From positions 1 through 63,454 of the forward strand of contig JAILMZ010000135.1 in the NCBI GenBank assembly GCA_024692105.1: a stretch of 63,454 nucleotides of DNA. Reading direction: 5' to 3'. Below, piece after piece: positions 34,483 through 43,705 of the stretch. The notes beneath the pieces were generated by a model. That model was not told the origin of the DNA, did no database searches, and worked only from the letters and a program-made list of their open reading frames with translations. Made by a program: the position numbers and the translations under genes. Every line of letters begins with the position of its first letter. Positions within the stretch are counted from its first letter, which is position 1. The DNA comes from Saccharofermentans sp. GTDB lineage: Bacteria > Bacillota_A > Clostridia > Saccharofermentanales > Saccharofermentanaceae.

Positions 34483-35784
34483 TTACTGATAGAGCTTACG
34501 CTTGTCGATAACGTGCTTTGACTTGCCGTCGAAATGCTCGAGTCCGTTGGGTTCCATTAGGGTTACTTTCGCGTTGAGGCCGATCGCCATTCTGAGCTTG
34601 TCGTGGATGGTCTTCCTGAGCGACTCGAGTGACTTGACCTCGTCTGTAAACGTATCCTCTGCGACCTCTACCTGTACTTCGAGAGTATCGCTGTTGCCGA
34701 CACGGTCAACGACCAGCATATAGTGAGGCGTAGTGCCGTCAACGGTAAGAAGAGCTGCCTCGACCTGCGACGGGAATACGTTGACGCCCTTGATGATGAG
34801 CATGTCGTCGGATCTTCCTCTGAAACGCTGGATCCTTGCCATCGTACGTCCGCACTCGCACTTGTCGTATTCGATGGATGTAAGGTCCTTCGTCCTGTAA
34901 CGGATGAGAGGCATGCCTTCCTTGGTGAGGTTGGTGATAACAAGTTCGCCGTCAGAGCCCTTGGGGAGCTGCTTGAGCGTAGCGGGATCGATGATCTCAG
35001 GAAGGAAGTGATCTTCCCAGATGTGCAGACCCTTGTGGTGCTCGCAGTCGCAGGCAACGCCCGGGCCCATCATCTCTGTAAGGCCGTAGATGTCGTATGC
35101 CTTGATGTTAAGCCTTGACTCCATCTGGTCACGCATCTCATCAGTCCAGGGCTCAGCACCGCAGATTGCGCTCTTGAGCTTGATCTTGTCTACGAGGCCT
35201 GCCTTCTCGAGATCCTCTGCAACATGCAGGAGATAAGAAGGTGTGCAGGCAATGGATGTTACGTCGCAGTCGATCATCATGTCGATGAGCTTCTGCGTGT
35301 TGCCTGTGGACATCGGAAGGACAAGTGCACCTAAGTACTCTGCGCCGTAATGTGCACCGAGACCGCCTGTGAAGAGACCGTAGCCGTAGCCTACCTGGAT
35401 GATGTCATCTCTTGTGATACCTGCCATTGAAAGGCATCTTGCAACGCACTCAGCCCAGATATCGATATCGCGTCTTGTATAGACTGCGACCTTCGGCTTT
35501 CCGGTCGTACCGGAGGAAGCATGAACACGGACCATCTCTGATCTGGGAACGGCTGCCATGCCAAAGGGATATGTATCTCTCAGGTCTGCATAGGTCGTAT
35601 AAGGGAGCTTGTCAAGGTCCTCTATACCCTTAATGTCTCCGGGCTCAAGGCCTACTTCCTGCATCTTCTTGCGGTAATACTCGACGTTGTGGTAGACGCG
35701 GTTGACTACCTTGACGAGCCTCGCACTCTGGAGCGCTTCTATCTCATCACGAGACATACACTCCTTTGCTTCATTCCAGATCAT
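34483..35784 (-). CDS. paaK: Phenylacetate-CoA ligase
   Basis: A 433-residue ANL-family ligase that makes aryl-acetyl-CoA from the acid, ATP and CoA. It shows HASSGTTGKPKVAVYT (P-loop), YGLTEMMGPGVA and YRTKDLT, all typical of PaaK. In this setting, next to indolepyruvate:ferredoxin oxidoreductase, it probably works in reverse, turning aryl-acetyl-CoA into the acid with ATP formation, or else activates aryl acids taken up. AGGAGGG precedes the ATG. It is the fourth gene of iorA-iorB-thioesterase-paaK-ACT. Confidence 0.93.
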   Translation of the reverse strand: MIWNEAKECMSRDEIEALQSARLVKVVNRVYHNVEYYRKKMQEVGLEPGDIKGIEDLDKLPYTTYADLRDTYPFGMAAVPRSEMVRVHASSGTTGKPKVAVYTRRDIDIWAECVARCLSMAGITRDDIIQVGYGYGLFTGGLGAHYGAEYLGALVLPMSTGNTQKLIDMMIDCDVTSIACTPSYLLHVAEDLEKAGLVDKIKLKSAICGAEPWTDEMRDQMESRLNIKAYDIYGLTEMMGPGVACDCEHHKGLHIWEDHFLPEIIDPATLKQLPKGSDGELVITNLTKEGMPLIRYRTKDLTSIEYDKCECGRTMARIQRFRGRSDDMLIIKGVNVFPSQVEAALLTVDGTTPHYMLVVDRVGNSDTLEVQVEVAEDTFTDEVKSLESLRKTIHDKLRMAIGLNAKVTLMEPNGLEHFDGKSKHVIDKRKLYQ

Positions 35785-35799
35785 GTGGTTGCCCTCCTG

Positions 35800-36213
35800 T
35801 TATTTTCTTATGGCAGTCTTGAAGCCGTTGATCACAACGAGTGCAAGCTCTTTGCCATTAATGTCGAAGCACTTTACTTCATACAGGCAGATAGATCTGC
35901 CGTCTTTAACTATGTCTGCCTTGCAGGTAACCTTTCCGCCCGGCCAGGATCTCAGGAAATTCATCGATACCGCCTGCGTGACGGTAACCGTATCTGAAGG
36001 CTGCTCGCAGTTCTCTGCTACGGCGAAAGCGAAATCCGCCATCGTGTAATAGACTGCGCCCATAAGGCCGCCGACTGCATTTAAGTGCCTTCCGTCAGGC
36101 TCAAGAGAGACTACGCTGTGTCCCTTCTCTACACTGTCGATAACGATGCCTGTCGCTTCAGTCGCGTACTTGTCTCCCTTGAAGAACTCTCTAACCTTCT
36201 CGATATCAAGCAT
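35800..36213 (-). CDS. Hotdog-fold thioesterase (PaaI-like)
   Basis: A 137-residue single hotdog domain. HLNAVGGLMGAVYYTMADFAFAVA is the central helix with the PaaI-type H-N-x-x-G-x-x-x-G arrangement, and VTQAVSMNFLRSWPGG is the following strand. It would hydrolyse an aryl- or acyl-CoA to the free acid, fitting a cluster that makes aryl-acetyl-CoA. Its ATG overlaps the iorB stop by one base (TGATG). Confidence 0.88.
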   Translation of the reverse strand: MLDIEKVREFFKGDKYATEATGIVIDSVEKGHSVVSLEPDGRHLNAVGGLMGAVYYTMADFAFAVAENCEQPSDTVTVTQAVSMNFLRSWPGGKVTCKADIVKDGRSICLYEVKCFDINGKELALVVINGFKTAIRK

Positions 36214-36785
36214 CAGGCATTTACTCCGAGCTCAAAAGCCTTCTTGTTCATCTCAAGGAACTTCGCGGGAACGGTGCTCTCGATGACCTTTACCCACTCA
36301 TCCTTGCTGATGCCCTCTATGTACTTGGAGAACCTGCCCATCAGGACGATGTTGGAAGCCTTGGAAGAACCTGCCTCCTCTGCAAGAGAGAGAGCATCTA
36401 TGGCATCTACCTTAGCACCTGCTTCTTCCATCTTCTCGATGAGACCTGCCGGATACTCAGCGGTGCCTGCGATGACCGGCATAGGATCGATCTGCTGGGA
36501 ATTGGTTACGATCTGTCCGCCGGGCTTCAGGAACTCAACGTATCTTGCAGCCTCGAGGAGCTCGAAAGAGATGATGTAATCAGCGCCGCCCTTGTCAATA
36601 ATGGGGGAATTGACCTTGTCGCCGAACCTTACATATGTTACGACGCTTCCGCCTCTCTGGCTCATGCCGTGGACCTCGGAGACCTTAACGTCATAACCCT
36701 TGTCCATAGCTACCTTACCTAATATCTTGCTGGCGAGGAGCGAACCCTGTCCGCCTACGCCGACTATCATAATGCTTGTTACCAT
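36213..36785 (-). CDS. iorB: Indolepyruvate ferredoxin oxidoreductase, beta subunit
   Basis: A 190-residue gamma-domain protein of the 2-oxoacid:ferredoxin oxidoreductase family, with IMIVGVGGQGSLLASKILG at the N terminus and SEVHGMSQRGGSV. It pairs with IorA to oxidise indolepyruvate, phenylpyruvate or hydroxyphenylpyruvate to the aryl-acetyl-CoA, with reduced ferredoxin as product. Its start overlaps the iorA end by seven bases. Confidence 0.94.
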   Translation of the reverse strand: MVTSIMIVGVGGQGSLLASKILGKVAMDKGYDVKVSEVHGMSQRGGSVVTYVRFGDKVNSPIIDKGGADYIISFELLEAARYVEFLKPGGQIVTNSQQIDPMPVIAGTAEYPAGLIEKMEEAGAKVDAIDALSLAEEAGSSKASNIVLMGRFSKYIEGISKDEWVKVIESTVPAKFLEMNKKAFELGVNA

Positions 36786-38533
36786 GTAATCGCCTCTCCT
36801 TCCATTGTCTCGAAAGCACCGAACTTACAAAGCTCGCTGCAGACCTTGCAGCCGAAGCACTGCGTAGCATCGACCTTGGCATGTCCGTCCTTGAAGGAGA
36901 TCGCGGGACAGCCGAGCTTCATGCACGCCTTGCAGGACTTGCACTTGTCGGGATTGACCTTGATGGCAGGCTGACGCTTGACTGACTTGAGGAGCGCGCA
37001 AGGTCTTCTGGAGATGATGACCGAAGGCTCTTCTGCAGCAAGCTCTTCCTTAACTGCCTGCTCTGCTTCAGCGAGATTATAAGGATCTACGACTCTTACT
37101 CTGTTAATGCCCATTGAGCGTACGAGAGCTTCGAGGTCGATCTTGCCTGCCGGGTCACCGCGGAGGTTGAAGCCCGTTGTAGGATTCTGCTGATGACCTG
37201 TCATACCCGTGATAGAGTTATCGAGGATGATGACAGTGGAATTGGTCTGGTTGTATGCGATGTTGGCAAGACCTGTCATGCCCGAATGCATGAATGTCGA
37301 ATCGCCGATGACTGCAACTGTATTCTTCTCAGCCTCTGCACCGCGTGCCTTGTTGAAACCGTGGAGTGAGCTTATCGAAGCGCCCATGCACTCTGTCGTA
37401 TCTATAGCACAGAGCGGAGGCGTAGCACCAAGCGTGTAGCATCCGATATCGCCAAGGACAGTGATCTTGTTCTTGGACAGAACATAGAACATGCCTCTGT
37501 GAGGACAGCCTGCGCACATTGCCGGCGGTCTTCCGGGAAGCCCGTCGATCTTCTTGCAGGAAGGTGCCTCAGGCTCACCGAGTGCCTTAGCGATGAGGCC
37601 CTGTGAGAACTCGTCGATGAGAGGCAGAACGTCCTTGCCTGTTACCTCGAGACCCAGAGCCTTGCAGTGGTTCTCGATGATGGGATCGAGTTCTTCAACA
37701 ACTACGAGCTTGTCTACGGAAGCAGCGAAGTCCTGGATCTTCTTGATCGGAAGCGGGTTGATAAGACCGATCTTGAGTACGGGGTGCTTATCGCCGAAGA
37801 CTTCCTTAACGTACTGATATGAAGTCGATGATGTGATGATGCCGATAGACTTATCTGATCCGTCTTCAATGCGGTTCAGATCTGAAGTCTCAGCCAGTTC
37901 GATGAGCTTGAGCGTGCGCTCTTCTACGATCGGGTGACGCTTCTTGGCATTTGCAGGTACCATTACGTACTTGCCTGCATCCTTTACATATTCCTTAACG
38001 GGAACCTCTGTTCTCTCGCCGAGTTCGACGATGGACTGGGAGTGAGCGACTCTGGTGCACATCTTGAAAAGGACGGGAACATCGAACTGCTCGGACATAT
38101 CGTAAGCAGCCTTGATGAAATCCTTTGCTTCCTGAGAGTCAGAGGGCTCGAGCATGGGCATTTTCGCCGCGATGGCATAGTGCCTGGAGTCCTGCTCGTT
38201 CTGAGAAGAGTGCATTCCGGGGTCATCTGCAACGAGAATGACCATGCCGGCGTTAACGCCTGTATAGCTGATCGTAAAGAGAGGGTCAGCGGCAACGTTA
38301 AGTCCTACGTGCTTCATTGCGCAGTAAGATCTCTTGCCTGCCCTGCTCGCACCGTATGCGGTCTCCATGGCAACCTTCTCGTTAGGTGCCCATTCGCAGT
38401 AGATCTCGTCGTACTTTGCGGCCTCTTCGGTCGTCTCGGTACTAGGAGTTCCCGGGTATGAGCTTGCTACGCAGACACCCGCTTCGTAAAGCCCTCTTGC
38501 GACGGCTTTGTTTCCCAGCATCAGTTCCTTCAT
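36779..38533 (-). CDS. iorA: Indolepyruvate ferredoxin oxidoreductase, alpha subunit
   Basis: The 584-residue catalytic subunit. The N-terminal pyrimidine-binding domain has SSYPGTPSTE, the TPP domain has GDIGCYTLG and GDSTFMHSG, and the C terminus has a two-cluster ferredoxin domain (CKSCKACMKLGCP and CFGCKVCSELCK). That layout is diagnostic for IorA. AGGAG lies upstream of the ATG. It is the first gene of a five-gene oxidative aromatic amino-acid unit and indicates strictly anaerobic, ferredoxin-based energy metabolism. Confidence 0.95.
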   Translation of the reverse strand: MKELMLGNKAVARGLYEAGVCVASSYPGTPSTETTEEAAKYDEIYCEWAPNEKVAMETAYGASRAGKRSYCAMKHVGLNVAADPLFTISYTGVNAGMVILVADDPGMHSSQNEQDSRHYAIAAKMPMLEPSDSQEAKDFIKAAYDMSEQFDVPVLFKMCTRVAHSQSIVELGERTEVPVKEYVKDAGKYVMVPANAKKRHPIVEERTLKLIELAETSDLNRIEDGSDKSIGIITSSTSYQYVKEVFGDKHPVLKIGLINPLPIKKIQDFAASVDKLVVVEELDPIIENHCKALGLEVTGKDVLPLIDEFSQGLIAKALGEPEAPSCKKIDGLPGRPPAMCAGCPHRGMFYVLSKNKITVLGDIGCYTLGATPPLCAIDTTECMGASISSLHGFNKARGAEAEKNTVAVIGDSTFMHSGMTGLANIAYNQTNSTVIILDNSITGMTGHQQNPTTGFNLRGDPAGKIDLEALVRSMGINRVRVVDPYNLAEAEQAVKEELAAEEPSVIISRRPCALLKSVKRQPAIKVNPDKCKSCKACMKLGCPAISFKDGHAKVDATQCFGCKVCSELCKFGAFETMEGEAITW

Positions 38534-38630
38534 AGATAATTTCTCCTAAATAAAAATATAAATAGAACAATTTGCTAATCATACTACAAAATTGCCGGTG
38601 CTTAAAGTATTTATGTGTACTTATGAGATG

Positions 38631-39911
38631 TTACGGATGCCAGAAGATCCAGACGAAAAGGTAGCCTCCGAGGACCGCAGCAAGAGTGAACGGGATGCCG
38701 ATCTTGAAGAAATCCCTGAACTTGACCTCGTAGCCTTCCTTGCGGAGCATTCCGACGCCTGCGATGTTGGCAGATGCGCCGATCGGAGTGATGTTGCCTC
38801 CGAGCGTGGCGCCGACCAGAAGTCCGAAGAACAGGAAGTAAGGCTCGACCTGCATGTTTGCAGCAACCGTAGCCAGGATCGGGAGCATCGTCGCAACATA
38901 CGGGATATTGTCGATGAAAGCGGAGATTGCCACAGAGCCCCAGACGATGATGGTAAACAGCAGGAACATGTTGTTGCCGCCTGCAGTTGCGATGAAGTCA
39001 GCGAGGTCCTGTACCAGGCCGATCTCAGTAATGGCTGCGATGACCACGAACAGACCCGTGAGCAGGAACATCGTGGCATAGTCCATTGCCTTGAGCGCGT
39101 GGATCATGCTCTCCTTGGACTTGGAGAGGATGAGTTCCCAAACAATAGTGATTATGCCGCAGACCATACAGATGACGCCGTTCGTGACGGAAGGCGTATC
39201 CGGGATGAAAGATGCGATGATGAGAAGCACGACATGTCCGAGCATCGTGATCGTGGGCACATAGTCAGTAACCTTGGTGTGCTCGTCGCTGTTAACGGGC
39301 TCCTTGTCCTTGCGGAACATGAACATGATGATCGGGATCGTCAGCAGCGCGCCGATCTCGGTAGCAAAGAACATGCCCGGTCTTCCGAGCATCCAGAAGA
39401 AATCGTTGAAATTCATGTTGGCAGCGCCGCCGAGCATGATAGAAGTCGTATCTCCGACGAGCGTCGCAGCACCCTGCAGGTTCGAAGACACCGCGATGCA
39501 AAGGATCATTGTGACCGGCGAGATCTTGAGTTTCTTGCAGATGGCAAGGCCTACGGGTGCGACCATAAGCACTGTCGCAACGTTATCGATGAATGCGGAG
39601 ATGATTCCGGAGAAAGCCGACATGAGCACCGTGACCCAAAGCACGTTCGGCGCGAGCCTGAGGAGCCACTCCGCTATCTTGTTCGGCATCTTGGATTCAA
39701 TGAAGTAGTCGACTATGACCATCGTTCCGAAAAGCATCATCAGGACGTTCCAGTCTATCGAAACAAACACCTTTGTTATCGGGAGCACGCCCGCAGCAAC
39801 ATAAATAACTGCGGCCGTAATTGCAACGACCGGTCTGTACTTAGGCAGCAATACCATAAGCACATACATCAGAATAAACAGCACTATCGCGAAAATCTTA
39901 AGCGGCGGCAT
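38631..39911 (-). CDS. Ion transporter-superfamily permease (ArsB/NhaD/SLC13-like)
   Basis: A 426-residue membrane protein with about 11 hydrophobic helices. SAFIDNVATVLMVAPVGLAI in the first half and SAFIDNIPYVATMLPILATV in the second are the paired re-entrant motifs of this superfamily, and GATLGGNITPIGASANI fits the ArsB/NhaD/P-protein branch. It may carry an anion, a dicarboxylate, or Na+ against H+; the substrate is not evident. AAGGAG precedes the ATG. It is monocistronic. A long open frame on the opposite strand is a shadow of its coding bias. Confidence 0.87.
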   Translation of the reverse strand: MPPLKIFAIVLFILMYVLMVLLPKYRPVVAITAAVIYVAAGVLPITKVFVSIDWNVLMMLFGTMVIVDYFIESKMPNKIAEWLLRLAPNVLWVTVLMSAFSGIISAFIDNVATVLMVAPVGLAICKKLKISPVTMILCIAVSSNLQGAATLVGDTTSIMLGGAANMNFNDFFWMLGRPGMFFATEIGALLTIPIIMFMFRKDKEPVNSDEHTKVTDYVPTITMLGHVVLLIIASFIPDTPSVTNGVICMVCGIITIVWELILSKSKESMIHALKAMDYATMFLLTGLFVVIAAITEIGLVQDLADFIATAGGNNMFLLFTIIVWGSVAISAFIDNIPYVATMLPILATVAANMQVEPYFLFFGLLVGATLGGNITPIGASANIAGVGMLRKEGYEVKFRDFFKIGIPFTLAAVLGGYLFVWIFWHP

Positions 39912-40048
39912 CCCCTATCTCCTTCATTCCATAAACGAAAGAATATTAAAGTAGAATGAGCCTCCAGTCAAGTTTATATGGGCAGGATAATGACGATCCC
40001 CGTTATTGTCTTCCTTCATATTTGCCGTAAAGATGCACCGGATGGAAT

Positions 40049-40057
40049 TGGTATAAT
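40049..40057 (+). promoter_or_regulatory. Extended -10 promoter of the HAD/glycerol-1-phosphate dehydrogenase pair
   Basis: TGGTATAAT fits the TGnTATAAT extended -10 consensus, about 30 bases before the ATG at 40089. No good -35 is seen at the standard distance. Confidence 0.6.
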
Positions 40058-40088
40058 AACTCTTAACGATCACCTCAAAGGAGATACT

Positions 40089-40751
40089 ATGCAGGACAAA
40101 AAAGGCATTATCTTCGATATGGACGGCACGGTCTGGGATTCTTCCGCGAACGTCGCAGAAGCCTGGACAGTCAAGGTCCGCGAAGCAGGATACACAGACA
40201 AGGTAATTACGGCAGATGATATTAAGAGCGTTATGGGAAAGCCCATGGATGTCATCGCAGACACACTGTTCACCTATACTAACAAAGGACCCGAGAGAGA
40301 TGCGCTGCGCTCCTCTTGCGAGAACTATGAGAACGAGTACTTAAGAGAGCACGGCGGACTGCTGTACGAGAATGTCTTTGAGACTTGGGCAAAGCTTAAG
40401 GAGATGGGTTATCACATCTATATCGTCAGCAACTGCCAGGCAGGCTACATCGAATCTTTCCTTGGCTACTACGGTGTTCCGTACGGTCACCCCGAAGACC
40501 CCGTCGAGGACATCGAGTGCTACGGCAACAACTTCCTCCAAAAAGATGAGAACATCAGACTTATAGCAGAGAGGAATAATCTTACCGCAGCATGCTACGT
40601 CGGTGATATTCAGAGCGACTACGACGCCACTTATAAAGCAGGTCTTCCCTTCATACATGCAAAGTACGGTTTCGGCGAGATCAATACCGAAGTACCGTTT
40701 ATAATGAGTTTTGACGAGCTTATCAAGGTCATCCCCGAAGTAATAGGCTAA
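40089..40751 (+). CDS. HAD-family hydrolase (subclass IA)
   Basis: A 220-residue phosphatase with IIFDMDGTVWDS (motif I), YIVSNCQAGY (motif II), the expected Lys in FLQKDENI (motif III) and YVGDIQSDYDATYKAG (motif IV). The cap is helical and small. The start at 40089 follows AAGGAG; in-frame codons upstream cross the promoter. It ends 22 bases before the glycerol-1-phosphate-dehydrogenase-like gene, with which it shares a transcript, so its substrate may be a glycerol phosphate or a related polyol phosphate. Confidence 0.85.
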   Translation: MQDKKGIIFDMDGTVWDSSANVAEAWTVKVREAGYTDKVITADDIKSVMGKPMDVIADTLFTYTNKGPERDALRSSCENYENEYLREHGGLLYENVFETWAKLKEMGYHIYIVSNCQAGYIESFLGYYGVPYGHPEDPVEDIECYGNNFLQKDENIRLIAERNNLTAACYVGDIQSDYDATYKAGLPFIHAKYGFGEINTEVPFIMSFDELIKVIPEVIG

Positions 40752-40773
40752 AGCTGAAAGAGAGGTATTAACC

Positions 40774-41829
40774 ATGGCAAAAGACGAGATCTCGATCCCT
40801 TCGATACTTAAGATAGAGCCCGGCGTAACGGCGCACATCGGAGACTACCTGGCAGAAAACGGCATCCTGCAAGTAGTGCTTCTGCTCGGCAACGGCCTTA
40901 CGGATATGTTCGGGAAGACTGTTTTTGAGTCTTGTGAGAATGCAGGCGTTACCATCCTGCACCATCAGGAGATGGACACGGTCGACTTTAACGACATCAC
41001 GGATCTCGCGTTCGAACTGCCCAACAAGACGCAGGCAGTCATCGGCATGGGCGGCGGCAAGGTAATTGATGCGGCCAAGTACATTGGCTATATCCTCAGG
41101 ATACCTTTCATAAGCATTCCGACGAGTTCGTCCTCTGACGGTTTCTCGAGTTCTTCCGCTTCGCTTACGGTCGACGGTCACAGGAAGTCCGTCCCAGCCA
41201 AGATGGCATACGGCATCCTCGTGGACACGGATGTCATCAAGAGCGCACCGGTAAGATTCCTGTACTCGGGTGTCGGCGATATGGTCGCGAAGATCTCTTC
41301 AACTTACGACTGGCAGCATGAGGAGGACCTGGGTTACGGCGAGGTCAATGATTTCGCGTTCATGATAGCCAAGAAAGCGGTAAATTCCTTTGTACGCACA
41401 CCCTTTGAGTCCATAGAGGAAGATCTTTTCCTCAAGGAACTGCTTGATTCCCTCGCGATGAGCGGCGTTGCAAATGAGATCGCGGGTTCCAGCGCGCCCA
41501 CAAGCGGCAGCGAGCACATGATATCCCATGCGTTGGACTCGTTCCTCGAGCGCCCGCAGCTCCACGGCGTACAGGTCGGCATCGGAACATACATCATGTG
41601 CAAGATCACAGACCACCGCTGGCAGCGTGTCGACAACATCTTTACCAAGACTGGCTTCTGGGACTACTGCGCTACCCTGGATCTCAAGGCAGAAGACTAC
41701 AGCAAGGCGATAGACATTGCGCCTTCAATGAAGCCGCACCGCCACACTTATCTGCACGAGGAACAATACCGGCAGCTCGCCAAGGAGCTTCTTGCGACCG
41801 ACGAGAAACTCAAGGCTATACTGCATTAA
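40774..41829 (+). CDS. sn-Glycerol-1-phosphate dehydrogenase-like protein (EgsA/AraM family)
   Basis: A 351-residue member of the iron/zinc alcohol dehydrogenase superfamily. AVIGMGGGKVIDAAKYIGY is the nucleotide-binding loop, PTSSSSDGFSSSSASL the EgsA/AraM substrate loop, and metal ligands are expected from the conserved Asp of that branch plus H in SEHMISHALD and H in LHGVQVGIGT. EgsA/AraM reduces dihydroxyacetone phosphate to sn-glycerol 1-phosphate, the archaeal-type enantiomer; in Bacillus AraM feeds a heptaprenylglyceryl lipid. A plain glycerol dehydrogenase is a less likely alternative. AGAGAGG lies before the ATG. Confidence 0.8.
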   Translation: MAKDEISIPSILKIEPGVTAHIGDYLAENGILQVVLLLGNGLTDMFGKTVFESCENAGVTILHHQEMDTVDFNDITDLAFELPNKTQAVIGMGGGKVIDAAKYIGYILRIPFISIPTSSSSDGFSSSSASLTVDGHRKSVPAKMAYGILVDTDVIKSAPVRFLYSGVGDMVAKISSTYDWQHEEDLGYGEVNDFAFMIAKKAVNSFVRTPFESIEEDLFLKELLDSLAMSGVANEIAGSSAPTSGSEHMISHALDSFLERPQLHGVQVGIGTYIMCKITDHRWQRVDNIFTKTGFWDYCATLDLKAEDYSKAIDIAPSMKPHRHTYLHEEQYRQLAKELLATDEKLKAILH

Positions 41830-41844
41830 AGCTTTGGTTGAAAC

Positions 41845-41874
41845 GAGCCCTTGAGAACAAGATCTCAAGGGCTC
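41845..41874. terminator. Hairpin between convergent genes
   Basis: GAGCCCTTGAGA and TCTCAAGGGCTC form a perfect 12-base stem with a six-base loop. U-tracts are weak on both sides, so it could act as a stabilising 3' hairpin as well as a terminator. Confidence 0.65.
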
Positions 41875-41911
41875 TAATAGTTTAAATACCTGTTGGATCA
41901 ACCGAGACTTC

Positions 41912-43498
41912 TTATCCTACGGCATCTCCGAAACCTTCAACAAAGCAATACGGGCTGACAGAAGTTATACCCATATAGGTCTGGCCGGGAACCGTATCTC
42001 CCTTGGGTACGAGGACGATCTGAATGCCTTCAAGTCTTGCGGATCTGCCTGCTGTTCCGGCCGGGTCACCGTTGCATGCCCATGACAGCCAGCCGATATC
42101 CTGCGCATGTACCCTGTAATAGACGTCATAGTAATTGGCAATTTCGCCGTAGAGTTCGATGCAGATACCTTCAAGTCTCTTAGCCTCGCCCTGGGTACCG
42201 CTCATCTCGCCGTTATAAGACCATGAACTCTCCCAACCGTAGTCCTGCACGTGTGTCTTGTATTTGATGCCGCCGGAGTACTCAAGACCTTCAAGGCAGA
42301 TCTCGATACCCTCAAGTCTCTTGGACTCACCGGAAGTGCCGCTCATCTCACCGTCGTATGCATATTCTTTTTCCCATCCGTAATCCTGTACGTGAACTCT
42401 GTACTTAACGTAAGAATAATCATCCGTACCTATCGGTGCAATCCAGACAGTAAGTTCTTCGATACGCTTGGATTCACCTGTAGTGCCGGCAAGTGCGCCG
42501 TCCTTTATCCAGCCCTGCGCGTAGCCGTAATCCTGGATGTGAACGATATACTCGACCGAGTAGTACTCTGCCAGTTCACCGGTCAGACGGATCTCGATTG
42601 CTTCGATCCTCTTGGCCTTTCCGCTTGTACCTGCAGCAGTACCTGCCTGAACCCAAGGCATCCAGCCGATATCCTGAACATGTACTCTGTACTCAAGAGT
42701 TCCGGAATAAGGTGTAGGATTGCTGAAGTTGATCGTTATGGCTTCGAGTCTCTTGCCCTCACCGGTCGTGCCGAGTGTAAGGAAACCGTCATCAGCATAA
42801 GATGTTACATTTCCCTTGTCCTGTACATGAGCTATGCCGCTTGTGATTACGGGATTCGGTATTGGTTCCGGTTCGGGCTCATACTCGCCTTTGATAACAA
42901 CATCATCGATCGCTATGCCATAACCGTCACCTTCAAGTGCACAGAATCCGATCTCAACATCCTCCACGAGCACATCGTCAGGAAGAGTGATCTTTCCGCT
43001 TGATGTCCATTCTTCATGTATATCATCACCGTCGGTAAATGAAGTGACCGGTGTCCATTCGGAGTCGCCGATGCGATACCACAACGAAAGGCATTCATTC
43101 TGCCCCGACCATTGAGGGATAATATAGGAGAAACTTATGGATACAGTTGTGTAAGAACTGAGATCCAGCGTAGGAGTATACATAATTGAACGGCTAGATT
43201 TGTAGGCGTCACAATATTCAATGAATGCGGACTGTTCACCGCTGCATGCATTCGGAATTGTCCCATCACTATGCTCACTGAGCTCTTCACTATTGCAGAT
43301 TCCCCAGGGCCAGTCAAAACCTTCCGTATAGTATTCATAACCCCAACCGCTCTTTACCAGATCTGCCCCTTCAAACCCTTCATTCAGGACCGTGACCTCA
43401 TCTGCAAGGACAACGCCCGGCATGACGGCACCGAGAAGGACTGCTGTCGTGACTGCAGCACTAGTAAGGCTGCTTGCGATCTTCTTACCTTTCAACAT
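41912..43498 (-). CDS. Secreted protein with N-terminal beta-sandwich and six ChW repeats
   Basis: A 528-residue exported protein. A basic start and hydrophobic stretch end in VVLADEV, a good signal peptidase site near residue 33. Residues about 35-215 look like an adhesion-type jelly roll (LNEGFEG at the start, YGIAIDDVVIKGEYE at the end), followed by an acidic EPEPEPIP hinge. Residues about 230-510 are six ChW repeats of about 48 residues, each with a core such as HVQDIGW, AGTSG and KRIEAIEI. ChW proteins of clostridia are extracellular and linked to adhesion or polymer binding. The start at 43498 follows GGGAGG. It is a paralogue of the next gene through the whole repeat array. Confidence 0.85.
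   Translation of the reverse strand: MLKGKKIASSLTSAAVTTAVLLGAVMPGVVLADEVTVLNEGFEGADLVKSGWGYEYYTEGFDWPWGICNSEELSEHSDGTIPNACSGEQSAFIEYCDAYKSSRSIMYTPTLDLSSYTTVSISFSYIIPQWSGQNECLSLWYRIGDSEWTPVTSFTDGDDIHEEWTSSGKITLPDDVLVEDVEIGFCALEGDGYGIAIDDVVIKGEYEPEPEPIPNPVITSGIAHVQDKGNVTSYADDGFLTLGTTGEGKRLEAITINFSNPTPYSGTLEYRVHVQDIGWMPWVQAGTAAGTSGKAKRIEAIEIRLTGELAEYYSVEYIVHIQDYGYAQGWIKDGALAGTTGESKRIEELTVWIAPIGTDDYSYVKYRVHVQDYGWEKEYAYDGEMSGTSGESKRLEGIEICLEGLEYSGGIKYKTHVQDYGWESSWSYNGEMSGTQGEAKRLEGICIELYGEIANYYDVYYRVHAQDIGWLSWACNGDPAGTAGRSARLEGIQIVLVPKGDTVPGQTYMGITSVSPYCFVEGFGDAVG
41960..42840. repeat. Six-unit ChW coding repeat array (first copy)
   Basis: Six degenerate units of about 145 bases encode the ChW repeats. 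Recurrent DNA segments include CCAGCCGATATCCTG and CTCAAGTCTCTTGG. Each unit resembles the same-position unit in the array at 43745-44640 more than its own neighbours. Confidence 0.75.
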
Positions 43499-43650
43499 CT
43501 CGTTTTCCTCCCTTGATCTGTATTTAAAAACTGAATACTTCAAGCCTTGTGGAGCCTATTAATAGATATATTTCGATTGTATGGGAACGGGGCCTGATTA
43601 ACTATCACCCAAATGTACCATTTTTTTGATTTTTGCTTTTTGAGCGGGCA

Positions 43651-43683
43651 TCAAAAAGAGAGCCGGCACAAAGCCGACTCTCT
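43651..43683 (-). terminator. Terminator of the transglutaminase/ChW gene
   Basis: On the minus strand AGAGAGTCGGC pairs with GCCGGCTCTCT and is followed by TTTTTG, about 20 bases after the stop at 43706. Confidence 0.85.
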
Positions 43684-43705
43684 ATTGGTTAACTATTGAT
43701 CTGAC

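Noticed and set aside
38592..39959. 455-codon open frame on the plus strand
   Set aside because: It is the exact antisense of the permease gene, rich in His, Asp and Arg with no fold-like pattern, and it has no ribosome site. The minus-strand frame has paired transporter motifs.
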